Shown here: positions 1 to 9,552 of the stretch, in pieces
Numbering within the stretch: the stretch's first letter is position 1
How the letters are laid out: each line of letters begins with the position of its first letter
Assembly (NCBI RefSeq): GCF_008806385.1
Contig: NZ_VZZK01000001.1
Coordinates: forward strand, 310,001 to 374,000
Length of the DNA stretch: 64,000 nucleotides
DNA from: Methylobacterium soli
GTDB taxonomy: Bacteria; Pseudomonadota; Alphaproteobacteria; Rhizobiales; Beijerinckiaceae
Reading direction: 5' to 3'
Program-made: the position numbers and the translations under genes
Notes under the pieces: generated by a model
Told to the model about the DNA's origin: nothing
The model's input: only the letters and a program-made list of their open reading frames with translations
Databases searched by the model: none

Positions 1-3000
1 AGACCCTGCACGTAGCTCGCATTGTCCGAAGTGGGATGACTCGCCTTGTATTCCGCTGAGTCGAGCAGGGCTTGGGCGAGATCGGCGAGGCTCAGGCCGG
101 ATTGTAGTTTGGCTGCGTAGAACTCCTGACCGGTGACATCCGGGTTACGTCCAAGAAGAGCGTGGAAGAGCGCGTAGACCTGCCCGTCCGCCCCCGAAGC
201 ATCGTGCACGACGTTCCCGAAGAATTTTGCGTTGGCTGGGTTCGTCGTTGTTGCTGTTCCGCCGGACCCCGCTTGGGCATCGCCGCCCGAGGTGCCGTCG
301 CCGCCGGAGCCAGCGGAGCCGGGAGAGCCACCTGATCCGGGCTGGTTGCCACCGCCCGAACCTCCTGAGCCGGGCTGATTGTCGCCGCCCGAGCCACTTC
401 CCGTGAAGGCATCGACCGTGAAGCTGAATGTGGCGGAATCGGAGACGTTGCCGGCAGCATCCGTCGCGATCACGGTGATCGTGTGGCTGCCGACCGCGAA
501 GGTATCGCCGGGTTGAACGACCGTGTTGCCATCCTTGTAGATGACCCCATCCGCTGTCCCGTCGATGTTGTCGGTGGACAAGCCCCCGAAATCGACCTCG
601 GCACCGCTCGCCGATGTCGCAGCAACATGCTGCGGCACATCATCGACGAAGAGATGCACCACCGGTGGCGTGGTGTCGATGGCGAGGAAGCCCGGCAACG
701 CGACGTTGACGGTAAGGGGCACGCCCGCACCGTGCGGCCCGCTGATCGTGCTTCCGTTCGGCTCGAGATTGGAGACCTCCAGATGCGCGATGTCGTGCCC
801 TGCCTGCACAACGTATTTGAAGGTCAGGGTGTTGGTGCCTGAGCCGCCGCTGTAGCTCGCGATGGCACCGGATGAGAGAAGGAGGTCGGGCTTTTGCGCA
901 GCTTGGCCCACCGTGACGGTGTCGGAATACTGGACCGTGAAGGTAATCTCCTTACCGGCTCCGATGTGACCCGAACCGTTTATATCGATCCCATTGCCGG
1001 AGACCGAAACTTTTTGAACCGTTAGCGGCGCGACATCGTGCAGCCCGAGATTGACCGCCTGAGCATCGGCTCCGACGCCCAGGGTCTGGCTGACACTCGG
1101 GTTGATCGCGACCTTGCCGTCCGGCGGCACGACCTTGACCGTGTAGGTGTCCGGCGCGAGGTGGTAGAAGCTGTAGACGCCGGATTTGCCTGGAAGTCCG
1201 GCATCGTGGTTGCTGGTCACGGTGGTGCCGGCGAGGTTGCCCTTGCTGTCGTAGAGTTGGACCGTCACCCCGTCATGCAGCGCGTCGCTTCCGCCGAGGC
1301 TGCCGTTGCCATCGGTATCGTCGTAGACCACACCGCGAATGTCGGCGCCCGGGATGACGCCCTCGTTCAAGGTCGTCGAGTTGGTACCGTCGACCTTGAT
1401 GTTCTTGACCCAGCTGAACCCATCCGCCGTCACCGTACCGTCATTCGTGCGGTAATTGCCGAAGGTGTCGAAGCGGACGCTGTAGGTACCGGCTGCCAGG
1501 CTGCCGAAGCTGTAATTGCCGCCGGCATCCGTGGTGGTAGACTTGAGGAGCTGTGTGCCGTCGGCGCTGTAGAGCTTGACGGGGAAGCCGGCGAATAAGT
1601 TGGCCTCGCCCGGTCCCTGCGCGTTGTCGGCGTTACCGTCAAAGAAGAGATGACCGCCGATGCTCGACGTGTTGGCCGCGACCGGCGCGTCGCGCAGCCC
1701 CAAAGTGATCCCGTATACGTCAGCGCCGCTGGTCACATTCAGGCTGACGCTCGGGTTGACCGCGACCTTGCCGTCCGGCGGCACGACCTTGACCGCGTAG
1801 GTATCCGGCTTGAGGTGATAGAAGCTGTAGACGCCGGATGTGCCTGGAAGTCCGGCATCGTGGTTGCTGGTCACCGTAGTGCCGGCGAGGTTGCCCTTGC
1901 TGTCGTAGAGCTGGACCGTCACCCCGTCATGCAGCCTGTCGCTTCCGCCGAGGCTGCCATTGCCGTCGGTATTGTCGTAAACGATGCCCTTGATGTCGCC
2001 GCCTGGGAAGATGCCCTCGTTGAAGGTCGTCGGGTTGGTGCCGTCGACCTTGACGTTGCTGACCCAGCTGAACCCGTCCGCCTTCACCGTCCCGTCCGTG
2101 GCACCACTGTTGCCGGGGGTGTGGAAGCGGACATTGTAGGTGCCGGCCGCGAGGTCGCCGAAGCTGTAATTGCCGTTGAGGTCCGTCGCGGTCGTCTTGA
2201 TCAGCTGCGTACCGGCAGCATCGTAGAGATCCACGATGAGGCCGAGGTCCGGAGCGCCTTCACCGGTCCCCTGCACGCCGTTGGCATTTGCGTCGTTGAA
2301 GGTGTGCCCGTTGATCCGGCCCGTGCTCAGGACCGGCACCGCCGGCGCGGCCACCTTGGTGTCGCCGATGCTCACCCCGTACGGGCTGGTCCAGACCGGC
2401 ACGTCGTTGTTGTCATAGATCGCGTTGCCGTTACCCGGGCCACCGGGCAGGGCCAGCCGCTGGCTGCCCCAGGCGTAGAACAGCTGGTCGGCGGGGGACA
2501 CGTCGTGGTCGAAGGTGACCAGCACATGCGTACCGTCGACGATCTCGGTCTTGGCCCCCGTCGCGTTGAAGGCGTGGATCGTCGCCCCGGGGAAGAAGCC
2601 TTCGTTCAGCGTGGTCGTAGTCGTGCCGTCGACGTGGAAGCCCTTGACCCAGCTGAAGCCGTCGGCGGTGACTGTGCCGTCGTTGGCGCGCTTATTGCCC
2701 GACGACTGGAAGCGCACGGCGTAGTCGCCCGCCGCCAGACTGCCGAAGCTGTAGTTGCCGCTGGCATCAGTGGCGGTGCTGGCCAACTGCGTCGTGCCGT
2801 CGGCGGCGTAGAGGTCGACCTTGAACCCGGCCCCGAGTGAGGCCTCGCCGCTCCCTTGCACGCCGTCGGCGTTCGTATCGGAGAAGAGATGACCGCTGAT
2901 CTGGCCGGTCGAGATCGATGTCGTCGGCGTGACGACGACGGCCGTCGGGTTGACCGCGACGCCGCGGGGATCGGCCGAAACCGGTACGTTGTTGCTGTCA

Positions 3001-5036
3001 TAGACGGCCGCACCGACACCAGATGCGCTCTGGGAGGTCGCAATCCGGTCGCCGCCCCAGTCGTAGAAGAGCTTGTCGGTGGCGGCGTTGACCGCGTGAT
3101 CGAAGGTTAGCAGCAGCTTGTCACCACCAATGATCTGCGCCTTCGTAGCCTGCGCGTTCGCGCTGTCGTCCTGATAATCGGTCCGCAACGACCAGCTCGT
3201 GCCGTCTGCGGCAGGCCCGCTCAGAGCACCCAGTTTCGTCGCTACGTCGTACTTGAAGGTCAACAGCAATTGATCCGGATGCCCTGCAACAGTCTCCACC
3301 TTCGAAACGGTCGGACCTTCGTTGTCTATGTTGCCGCCTGCCAGCGCGATCGGAGACCCCGAAATAGCTGAATCCTTGAATTTTTCCGCAATGGATTTGG
3401 CAACACGCCCAAGGAGGGTTTGCGCATCCGCAACATTGATGTGGAAGCCGTTGATGGCGCCGTCACCGGACATGTCGACATCACCGGCTTGGCGCGTCGC
3501 GTAGGCTGCGTTGAAATCCGGGTCTTCAGTCAACGTGGCCTGTCCAACGCGGATATTCTGGTTCTGGATGGGTTGCGGTCCATATCCATTGGTCGGAAAC
3601 GGGATCGCGTTGACAAACATATACGGGACGGAACCGACGTCCTGCCCCAGGACTGCCCGCGCGAGTCCTGCCTCGTAGCGCGCACCGCTCATCCACTTGT
3701 CAACCGTCGTGCCCGGCCGATAGCTGTCGGTTTCGTTGTGCAACCAAACGAACGCAGTCGGCGCCGCCTTCTGGGCATCGGGCAGTTTGCCCAACGCGCT
3801 CAAGAAGCCCAGTTCGTAGAACTTGGCGTTCCATCCGTTCTTGTAATCTCCGCCGACCGGATCGAGCCAGTCCGTGAGAAGCCCCGTGCCGCCGCGTTCC
3901 GTGTTGGCGCGATCGGCACCCTGCTCAGTTCCGATGACATTGACCTTCTGATTGACACCGTCGAAGCCAAGCAGCTTCTCGATCTCGCTCTTGAGGTAAG
4001 GATTGAGGCCGTAATAGTCCGACGCGTAAACGGTGTTGGATTGTCCTCGTATAACGACGTTGATTTCCTTCACGTTCTTCGGAATGTCATCGGTCTTAAC
4101 GACGTCCGGATCTTTGACGAAGCCGACATCGAACCCACTGACCTTAGAGCCGGGGGTGAGTTGTCCGGTGCTGATGCTCGTGTCAATCTTTCCCGAGCCC
4201 TTCATATTGGCGGGCGACGCAAAATAGACCTTGTATTTCGCTGCGTCGATATTATCGAAAGTGTAGTTGCCATTCTTGTCGGTGAGCGTGGTGCGGACGA
4301 CATACCCCTTGTCGTTTTGCAAGGCGACGCTGACGCCTTCAATTCCGGCCTCGCCGGCCGTTCGCACATGGTCGTTGCTGGAATCAACGTAAGCCGTGCC
4401 GCTGATCGAGACAGCGCTGGCCTTGTCGCGTGCGCCGAGGTCAACGGTGGTCGCTCCCTGACTGACCCCAAGCGTCACAGCCTTGTCGCCGGTGGTGCTG
4501 ACCATGCTAGAGTCAACAGCCGTCTTCACGACATAGTCGCCCTGCTTCAATCCATAGAAGAAGTAGGCGCCATTCGCGTCCGTAGTGGCCGACGAGAGAA
4601 GATTGCCCACTTTATCGTAGAGTTGGACCGTTTCGCCTGCGAGACCCGTTTCCCCGGCCCATTTGATGCCGTTTCCGTCAAGATCGTTTGCGACGGTGCC
4701 CTCGATATACGAATGCGAGAAGACGCCTTCGTTCAATTGAACGTTGGCGCCCGCGTCGACCTTGATGCCGCTGATCAGGCTCTTGTTGTCGCCCGGTGAC
4801 CGCATGATGCCATCGAAGGCACGATAACCGCCGGATGTCGGAAGAAGGATGGAGTACGTTCCGGCGGCCAGATTGCTGAACTGGTAACTGCCCCCGGCAT
4901 CGGCGCTGGTCGTCGCCACGACAGCACCGGTTGTGTCCAGCAGCTGAATACCGGTCGGCGTCCACGGACCTTCGCCCGGATCCTGCACGTTGTTCGCGTT
5001 GAAGTCGAAGAACAGCTTACCGGTGATCGTGGCCAT
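1..5036 (-). CDS. Giant SdrD_B-repeat secreted protein with embedded SGNH/SASA-like esterase and DUF4214-like region (3' end outside window)
   Basis: About 1,678 codons are open from the ATG at 5036 to the left edge with no stop, so the gene is partial. GGGAGGA lies 8 nt before the ATG. There is no Sec signal peptide, which suggests type I secretion (inference). In order: three SdrD_B/CNA-B-like beta-sandwich repeats (residues about 1-315), each with LFFDFNANNVQDPGE-like and DAGGSYQFSNL-like motifs; an SGNH/SASA-type hydrolase module (about 322-545) with GQSN at 331-334, HNETD at 433-437 and a late NGFH His at 532; SwmB-like segments; at least five more SdrD_B repeats; an HYR-like Ig domain with TATDAAGN-type motifs; a Gly/Ser-rich linker near 240-410; and a DUF4214-like helical region (LLGRNPDVTGQEFY) at the edge. 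Likely a cell-surface or exopolysaccharide-associated protein, possibly a carbohydrate deacetylase. The function is inferred from domains only. Two adjacent repeat pairs are near-identical duplicates. Confidence 0.85.
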   Translation of the reverse strand, partial: MATITGKLFFDFNANNVQDPGEGPWTPTGIQLLDTTGAVVATTSADAGGSYQFSNLAAGTYSILLPTSGGYRAFDGIMRSPGDNKSLISGIKVDAGANVQLNEGVFSHSYIEGTVANDLDGNGIKWAGETGLAGETVQLYDKVGNLLSSATTDANGAYFFYGLKQGDYVVKTAVDSSMVSTTGDKAVTLGVSQGATTVDLGARDKASAVSISGTAYVDSSNDHVRTAGEAGIEGVSVALQNDKGYVVRTTLTDKNGNYTFDNIDAAKYKVYFASPANMKGSGKIDTSISTGQLTPGSKVSGFDVGFVKDPDVVKTDDIPKNVKEINVVIRGQSNTVYASDYYGLNPYLKSEIEKLLGFDGVNQKVNVIGTEQGADRANTERGGTGLLTDWLDPVGGDYKNGWNAKFYELGFLSALGKLPDAQKAAPTAFVWLHNETDSYRPGTTVDKWMSGARYEAGLARAVLGQDVGSVPYMFVNAIPFPTNGYGPQPIQNQNIRVGQATLTEDPDFNAAYATRQAGDVDMSGDGAINGFHINVADAQTLLGRVAKSIAEKFKDSAISGSPIALAGGNIDNEGPTVSKVETVAGHPDQLLLTFKYDVATKLGALSGPAADGTSWSLRTDYQDDSANAQATKAQIIGGDKLLLTFDHAVNAATDKLFYDWGGDRIATSQSASGVGAAVYDSNNVPVSADPRGVAVNPTAVVVTPTTSISTGQISGHLFSDTNADGVQGSGEASLGAGFKVDLYAADGTTQLASTATDASGNYSFGSLAAGDYAVRFQSSGNKRANDGTVTADGFSWVKGFHVDGTTTTTLNEGFFPGATIHAFNATGAKTEIVDGTHVLVTFDHDVSPADQLFYAWGSQRLALPGGPGNGNAIYDNNDVPVWTSPYGVSIGDTKVAAPAVPVLSTGRINGHTFNDANANGVQGTGEGAPDLGLIVDLYDAAGTQLIKTTATDLNGNYSFGDLAAGTYNVRFHTPGNSGATDGTVKADGFSWVSNVKVDGTNPTTFNEGIFPGGDIKGIVYDNTDGNGSLGGSDRLHDGVTVQLYDSKGNLAGTTVTSNHDAGLPGTSGVYSFYHLKPDTYAVKVVPPDGKVAVNPSVSLNVTSGADVYGITLGLRDAPVAANTSSIGGHLFFDGNADNAQGPGEANLFAGFPVKLYSADGTQLLKSTTTDAGGNYSFGSLAAGTYSVRFDTFGNYRTNDGTVTADGFSWVKNIKVDGTNSTTLNEGVIPGADIRGVVYDDTDGNGSLGGSDALHDGVTVQLYDSKGNLAGTTVTSNHDAGLPGKSGVYSFYHLAPDTYTVKVVPPDGKVAINPSVSQTLGVGADAQAVNLGLHDVAPLTVQKVSVSGNGIDINGSGHIGAGKEITFTVQYSDTVTVGQAAQKPDLLLSSGAIASYSGGSGTNTLTFKYVVQAGHDIAHLEVSNLEPNGSTISGPHGAGVPLTVNVALPGFLAIDTTPPVVHLFVDDVPQHVAATSASGAEVDFGGLSTDNIDGTADGVIYKDGNTVVQPGDTFAVGSHTITVIATDAAGNVSDSATFSFTVDAFTGSGSGGDNQPGSGGSGGGNQPGSGGSPGSAGSGGDGTSGGDAQAGSGGTATTTNPANAKFFGNVVHDASGADGQVYALFHALLGRNPDVTGQEFYAAKLQSGLSLADLAQALLDSAEYKASHPTSDNASYVQG
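1021..2330 (-). repeat. 654-bp tandem duplication inside the SdrD_B protein gene
   Basis: Two consecutive blocks, roughly 1021-1680 and 1681-2330, each encode one SdrD_B repeat plus one short beta-sandwich repeat. They match at an offset of 654 bp: a shared segment beginning ctgtagacgccgga is at 1171 and again at 1825. The stretch covering HDGVTVQLYDSKGNLAG is almost identical at DNA level, while the outer SdrD_B halves have diverged more. The offset is a multiple of three, so the frame is kept. The boundaries are approximate. Confidence 0.85.
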
Positions 5037-5287
5037 CTGACGTTCCTCCCAATGCTTCCAGCCGCCGTTATCGGCGTGCAGGCATGCAGCCAGCGACGTT
5101 CTTAGGGTGACGCTGTTCTGGGCAGTTGAGCCGGCCGAGGGCCGATCCGCCTCTTCGCTGCACTCGTGGTGGGAAGGCTTTAATCCGGAAATGGCCGATC
5201 ATGAAACGATTAAAACAACGTAAACGGAATTTTTCCAGATTTTTGTAACTGTATGCATCTCAAATCTAGGAGTTACAACGCAAAAAT

Positions 5288-5314
5288 ACAGTCAAACCTC
5301 ATCGGTTTGACTGT
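5288..5314 (-). terminator. 11-bp hairpin followed by TATTTTTG on the minus strand
   Basis: CAGTCAAACC at 5289-5298 and GGTTTGACTG at 5304-5313 are perfect inverted repeats around the 5-nt loop TCATC. An extra A-T pair at 5288/5314 makes an 11-bp stem. Read on the minus strand the stem is followed by TATTTTTG, as in an intrinsic terminator or attenuator. It lies about 250 bp upstream of the giant secreted-protein gene, so it could end a short upstream transcript, attenuate the leader, or serve as an operator. The choice between these is not settled by the sequence. Confidence 0.45.
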
Positions 5315-5626
5315 TAAACATTCATTTCAATCTGTTCAGTGCGTTTGCTCGCTCCTCGGAAGCGACGCTGGCGCGACCCACTCAGCAACCCCGACATGAC
5401 CCATCATATATTGGACGGGCCACCGCAGATGGACTGACGGCAAAGCCCTCGCGCCCTGCCTATCAACAGAACAGAAATTACAAGTTGTATTCAGTTTTAT
5501 TTATAACCTTTAGATGCAATATAGTAATATCCGACACGGTTCGACTCTGTCAAGCGCTTTAAAAACAGCTGGATATTATAGTGTGCACGATCATTATTCC
5601 TAAGCTGCCACGATTTCAACACAGAT

Positions 5627-5746
5627 TCACGTACGCAATTTGCTCAATATGAATTTTCTGCAGAAATTGCTGTAAATTTGCTCACCATTAGAGGCGCCAG
5701 AGAGAAGGCCTACGCCGCCGATAAGCACTTTGATCGCGAAACGCAT
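5627..5746 (-). CDS. Possible small membrane peptide, 39 aa
   Basis: An ATG at 5746 is preceded by GAGGAAAGG, a strong Shine-Dalgarno sequence a few bases upstream. The peptide begins MRFAIKVLIGGVGLLSGA, a short hydrophobic segment that could be a membrane anchor or a signal-like peptide, and ends with a basic tail (FCRKFILSKLRT). No family is recognised. The surrounding DNA is AT-richer than the genome. The hairpin at 5288-5314 lies downstream on the same strand. It may be chance: the frame also extends upstream to 5860 without a clear signal. Confidence 0.25.
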   Translation of the reverse strand: MRFAIKVLIGGVGLLSGASNGEQIYSNFCRKFILSKLRT

Positions 5747-6311
5747 TCCACCTTTCCTCAATGTGAATGAAATTTGCTTCATGAGACCGGACATGTATCT
5801 GTCATCGCCAACATGTCCCGAACCAAGGAGATCGGTCGGGGTTTCCTGGCCCTTGCGCAATCATTGCCCATGATTGTGGAAGCTGAGCTGAGGGTCGAGC
5901 CAAGGAAGGGAGCGTCCTCGGGCCGCTTCAACGACTTTGACAGTTGGCCTCGCAGGGTTTTGGACGCGGCTCTAACCGTCATGAATCTGTGAACTGGAAA
6001 AGCCACCTGCGGAAGGCTCCGAGATCCAAAGCGGCGGAGCTTCGGGTTCGATCTCGGCAGCTGGGCGGAGGGCAGTTCAGCCTGCCGAGGGCATCCTGTC
6101 TGCACGAACAGGTTCGTGCCCAGCACAATCTCCGAACTGCAACAGATGGTTCGGGGGATTGGTGGAACGCCGGCGAATGCAGGCAACGCAGTTCGAAGCC
6201 CGCATCGTCGCGGCCTATCATTGCCGCGCATTCCCGGTTCATCGGTCATCAGCGCGCGCCGGTTGGCCGCCGGCCTAGCCCGGCCGACCCGAGTTGACGG
6301 CCAAGCCTCCC

Positions 6312-6355
6312 TTGCAGAACACTTGAGGAACGTTTAACGTGTTCGCGGTTTGTTT
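6312..6355 (+). promoter_or_regulatory. lexA control region with one perfect and one imperfect SOS box
   Basis: GAAC-N7-GAAC at 6317-6331 is an exact match to the alphaproteobacterial LexA box (GTTC-N7-GTTC read from the other strand). A second site, GTTC-N7-GTTT at 6341-6355, has one mismatch. A possible -35 (TTGCAG, 6312-6317) abuts the first box, with a possible TTTAAC -10 at 6333-6338. The lexA ATG is at 6400. Autorepression by LexA is the established arrangement in this class. Confidence 0.85.
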
Positions 6356-6399
6356 CTATGACTGCCCGGTACGGTGCAGCGAGAGGGATGGGTTGCCGG

Positions 6400-7122
6400 A
6401 TGCTGACGCGTAAACAGCTGGATCTGCTCCGCTTCATCCAGCAGCGGATGCGTGAGAGCGGCGTTCCCCCCTCGTTCGACGAGATGAAGGATGCTCTCGA
6501 CTTGAAGTCGAAGTCGGGCATCCATCGCTTGATCACCGCGCTCGAGGAGCGAGGTTTCTTGCGGCGTCTGCCGAATCGTGCACGAGCCATCGAGGTGATC
6601 CGGATGCCCGAGAGTCTCGCGGCGCCGACGGTGGGACAAGGTGAGGTGCGCCGCTTCACGCCGAGCGTTGTCGAAGGCGGTCGCGCGAAGGCTCCCGCGT
6701 CCAAGATGCCGCTCACTCAGGCCACCGACGAGAACGGCCGGGCCATGACGATCCCGGTGATGGGCCGGATCGCGGCAGGGACGCCGATCTCGGCGATACA
6801 GAATCAGAGTCATTCGATCACGATGTCGACCGACTTCCTGGCAGGCGGCGAGCATTACGCACTCGAGGTCCGTGGCGACTCGATGATCGAGGCAGGCATC
6901 CTTGACGGCGACCTCGTTGTCATCCGCAAGCAGGAGACGGCCAACACGGGCGATATCATCGTGGCGCTGATCGACGACGAGGAAGCCACCTTGAAGCGCC
7001 TGCGTCGCCGCGGTTCGTCGATCGCCCTTGAGGCTGCCAACCCGTCCTACGAAACGCGCGTGCTCGGTCCGGACCGCGTCCGGATTCAGGGGCGGCTCGT
7101 GAGCTTGGTTCGTCGCTACTGA
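6400..7122 (+). CDS. lexA: LexA repressor
   Basis: SOS-response transcriptional repressor, 240 aa. The N-terminal winged-helix DNA-binding domain (about 1-65, [13 protein letters not shown]) is joined by a long linker to a self-cleaving peptidase S24 domain. The Ala-Gly cleavage site is at 126-127 (AAGTP), the catalytic Ser161 is in RGDSM and Lys199 is in ATLKR. The ATG at 6400 is chosen because homologues begin MLTRKQ and GAGAGGG lies upstream; a frame extending 14 codons further upstream is probably not translated. RecA-stimulated autocleavage relieves repression. Boxes at 6317-6331 and 6341-6355 imply autoregulation. It converges on comEC and the two ends overlap by 7 bp. Confidence 0.98.
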   Translation: MLTRKQLDLLRFIQQRMRESGVPPSFDEMKDALDLKSKSGIHRLITALEERGFLRRLPNRARAIEVIRMPESLAAPTVGQGEVRRFTPSVVEGGRAKAPASKMPLTQATDENGRAMTIPVMGRIAAGTPISAIQNQSHSITMSTDFLAGGEHYALEVRGDSMIEAGILDGDLVVIRKQETANTGDIIVALIDDEEATLKRLRRRGSSIALEAANPSYETRVLGPDRVRIQGRLVSLVRRY

Positions 7123-9401
7123 AGGCTTTCTGGGCTCGGTTCAACGAACACATCCGGCTCCTCCGGTCCATTGGGATTCAGCGGAACTTGGTTGGCCGTG
7201 CGCGGGATTGCTCCACCCGTGTCTTCGGCCTCCAGGCGGCCCCGTGAACGCCACGGCAGAGATCTTCGGTCGGCTCTCGCATGCGCAACCAAGGGCGTGC
7301 CTTTGGTCAAGCGCAGGGCTGTCGCGCCGTAACGACCGAGATAGGCACGGTCGATGACGAGGGCAGCAGCGCATGGTTGCGGTGCAAATCGTGGAGTCAT
7401 GAGAAGATCGGCCCGCGCGCAATCCTCCGGGAATGCGCGCTTGTCCTTGACCCAAGCGATCTTGCGTCCATCGAAGGCCTCCACGGTGCAACCGAGTCGG
7501 TCGCACGAAGCGCCGCCCGCAAGATCGGCAGGCTTGCGCGGGTCGCCATCCGCTTTCAGCCATTGTTCGAGGACGAAAGCGGGCGGCTTCCCGAGTGCGA
7601 CCAAGCGACCCGATCGATCCCGGACCGCGGCGCCATTGCCGTCTCGATCGATGTAGATGTCATATCGCTCGGAGGCCGCTGCGAAACCGACACCCAGGAT
7701 GGCCGGACCGACCGCCAGCCAGCGCAGGCGCGAGACGGGCAGCGTGGCGAGCAGCAATCCCGTTGCGAGCAGCATCATCGCGCCGGCGCCGAAGGCGGGC
7801 ACCACAAGAGTGGCTTGTCCAAAGCCTGAGATCCAGGTCGAGATCATCAGCATGCCGCGCACGGCGAGGCCCATCGTCCACCAGATCGGGAGATCGAGGG
7901 CGAAAGGGTAGGCCAGAATGCCGATCACGGCGGACGGCATCACGGCCAGCGAGACCAATGGTAGCGTGAGCGCGTTGCCGATCAGGCCGAAGGGCTGGAT
8001 CGTCTGGAAGTGGAACGTCGCGAAGGGCGCGGTCGCGATCTGCGCCACCAAGGTCGTCAGGAGCGTGCCGAACACGGCCGAGAGGGCGAGACCGATGTTC
8101 CGCGCCAGCCATCCGGTACCTTCACGTCGAAAGAAGCGTCCATTGAGCCAGCGCGCACATGCGATCAGGCCGGCGACGGCCCCGAACGACATCTGAAAGC
8201 TCGGCCCGAGCAAACCCTCCGGTTCGCGTGCGAGGGCGATGAGTGCCGCGAGTGCCAGGTTCCGCATGCTCAAGGCGGGCCTGTCCACCAAGATCGCGCC
8301 AAGCATGATCAATGTCATGATCAGAGAACGCTCCGCGGCAATATCCCAGCCTGAGAAGGCGCAGTAGGCCGTGACCCCGACCATCGCGACAGCGGCCGCG
8401 TATTTCTTGATGGGCAGATGCAGAGCGGCGTACGGGATGAGTGCCAATCCTGCTCGCAGCAGCCAGAAGACAACGCCCGCGGCGAGGACCATGTGGAGGC
8501 CGGAGATCGACACCACGTGGTAAATGTCCGCGGCACGGAGGACGTCGTTCGTTTCCTGGGTGATCAGACCGCGCTTGCCCGTCACGAGAGCTGCCGCGAC
8601 AGCCCCCGCTTGGCCTCCATTGGCATCCGTGATGCGGCGCGTGAGGCCATTCCGCGCGTCGTCGATCGCCGCCGCCAGGCGCAGATCGAGAGGCACGGGA
8701 ACCGGTGGCGTCCGCACCTCGATCTTGCCGAGGAGAGATCCGACTGCACCGATGCCGCGAAAGAAGGCGTCACGGGCAAAATCGTAGCCGCCTGGGCGGG
8801 CCGCTTCGGGCGGAGGCAGAAGCCGCGCGGTCGCTGCGATGAAGTCGCCCGGCTTCAAGGCATGCGGCTTACGGAACGAAACCCTGACCCGTGCTGGCCG
8901 GTCCTGCGCACCGAGCGTGCCGAATGTGGAGACGCGCACGATCAGACGTGCCCCCTCTTCCCGCTCGTCCAGGGCTTCGATGAAGCCGGTCAGCGGAGCG
9001 ATGCTGGTCCGGCTCAAGATCGGGCTTGCGACCTGTGCGACGCGCCACGTTCCGCTGGCGAAGCCCGAGGCGACGGCGCAGAGGGCGATCAGAGCCGCGC
9101 GTCCGAGAGGATGAGCACCGAGAAAAGGCAGGACGGCGAGGCATGCCACGGCGGCGATGAGCGGCGCCCACACATTCGGCAGGCCGTCGGTCGCCGTGAA
9201 GAAGATCAGGATCCCGCACCCGAACGCGACCGCGATCCAGGGGAACAGCCGCCTCTGCTCAGCTTCCTGCGCCAACTCGCCGATCACGAAGGCGCGGGCC
9301 GCCGGCATCCACGCGACGGGTGTCGCCAGGCGAGCGGGCGCCAGGACCGCGAGAGCCCGACCGGAGAAACGCGTGCGCAGCTCGCCCATCGGTTGCCACA
9401 T
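7116..9401 (-). CDS. comEC: ComEC/Rec2 family competence membrane protein
   Basis: A polytopic inner-membrane protein of 761 aa, related to the channel that imports transforming DNA. The N-terminal part holds a DUF4131 OB-fold-like region between membrane helices. The central Competence domain has the hallmark VVSISGLHM motif and many transmembrane helices, including [16 protein letters not shown]. The C-terminal part is soluble and short, with cysteines ([14 protein letters not shown]), and lacks an obvious metallo-beta-lactamase HxHxDH motif. The ATG at 9401 is the first in frame. It is divergent from gltX and its 3' end overlaps lexA by 7 bp. Confidence 0.93.
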   Translation of the reverse strand: MWQPMGELRTRFSGRALAVLAPARLATPVAWMPAARAFVIGELAQEAEQRRLFPWIAVAFGCGILIFFTATDGLPNVWAPLIAAVACLAVLPFLGAHPLGRAALIALCAVASGFASGTWRVAQVASPILSRTSIAPLTGFIEALDEREEGARLIVRVSTFGTLGAQDRPARVRVSFRKPHALKPGDFIAATARLLPPPEAARPGGYDFARDAFFRGIGAVGSLLGKIEVRTPPVPVPLDLRLAAAIDDARNGLTRRITDANGGQAGAVAAALVTGKRGLITQETNDVLRAADIYHVVSISGLHMVLAAGVVFWLLRAGLALIPYAALHLPIKKYAAAVAMVGVTAYCAFSGWDIAAERSLIMTLIMLGAILVDRPALSMRNLALAALIALAREPEGLLGPSFQMSFGAVAGLIACARWLNGRFFRREGTGWLARNIGLALSAVFGTLLTTLVAQIATAPFATFHFQTIQPFGLIGNALTLPLVSLAVMPSAVIGILAYPFALDLPIWWTMGLAVRGMLMISTWISGFGQATLVVPAFGAGAMMLLATGLLLATLPVSRLRWLAVGPAILGVGFAAASERYDIYIDRDGNGAAVRDRSGRLVALGKPPAFVLEQWLKADGDPRKPADLAGGASCDRLGCTVEAFDGRKIAWVKDKRAFPEDCARADLLMTPRFAPQPCAAALVIDRAYLGRYGATALRLTKGTPLVAHARADRRSLPWRSRGRLEAEDTGGAIPRTANQVPLNPNGPEEPDVFVEPSPESLQ

Positions 9402-9552
9402 CAGTTCTACGCAGAGCGGCTGGACATGCCGGCCTGCGCGACGATTCCTTAACGCATTCGCTCCCGCATGCTACAGGCGCCAGACCGGGCCGGTCGATCC
9501 GCCCCCGCTTGTCAACCCGCACGCCCCTCCACTCGAACGTTCAACTGGATCG

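Larger units (their letters stand above)
5037..6316. other. Long intergenic region, AT-rich in 5160-5640, without a confident gene
   Basis: About 1.28 kb separates the SdrD_B protein start from the lexA control region. The part from about 5160 to 5640 is much richer in A and T than its surroundings and holds a perfect 11-bp hairpin (5288-5314). From 5780 to 6300 there are overlapping open frames on both strands with no recognisable domain and no consistent start signal. The only candidate with a good ribosome binding site is a 39-codon frame at 5627-5746 on the minus strand. It may hold the promoter of the giant protein or a decayed insertion. Confidence 0.6.

Noticed and set aside
1650..4799. 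Long plus-strand open frames (about 396 and 459 codons) opposite the SdrD_B gene
   Set aside because: They are antisense shadows of a GC-rich reading frame: no recognisable domain, and their positions follow the opposite-strand coding frame.
5779..6297. Opposing 117-156-codon frames between the AT-rich island and lexA
   Set aside because: Neither shows a domain, and both overlap each other and lack a convincing start site. A decayed gene cannot be excluded.
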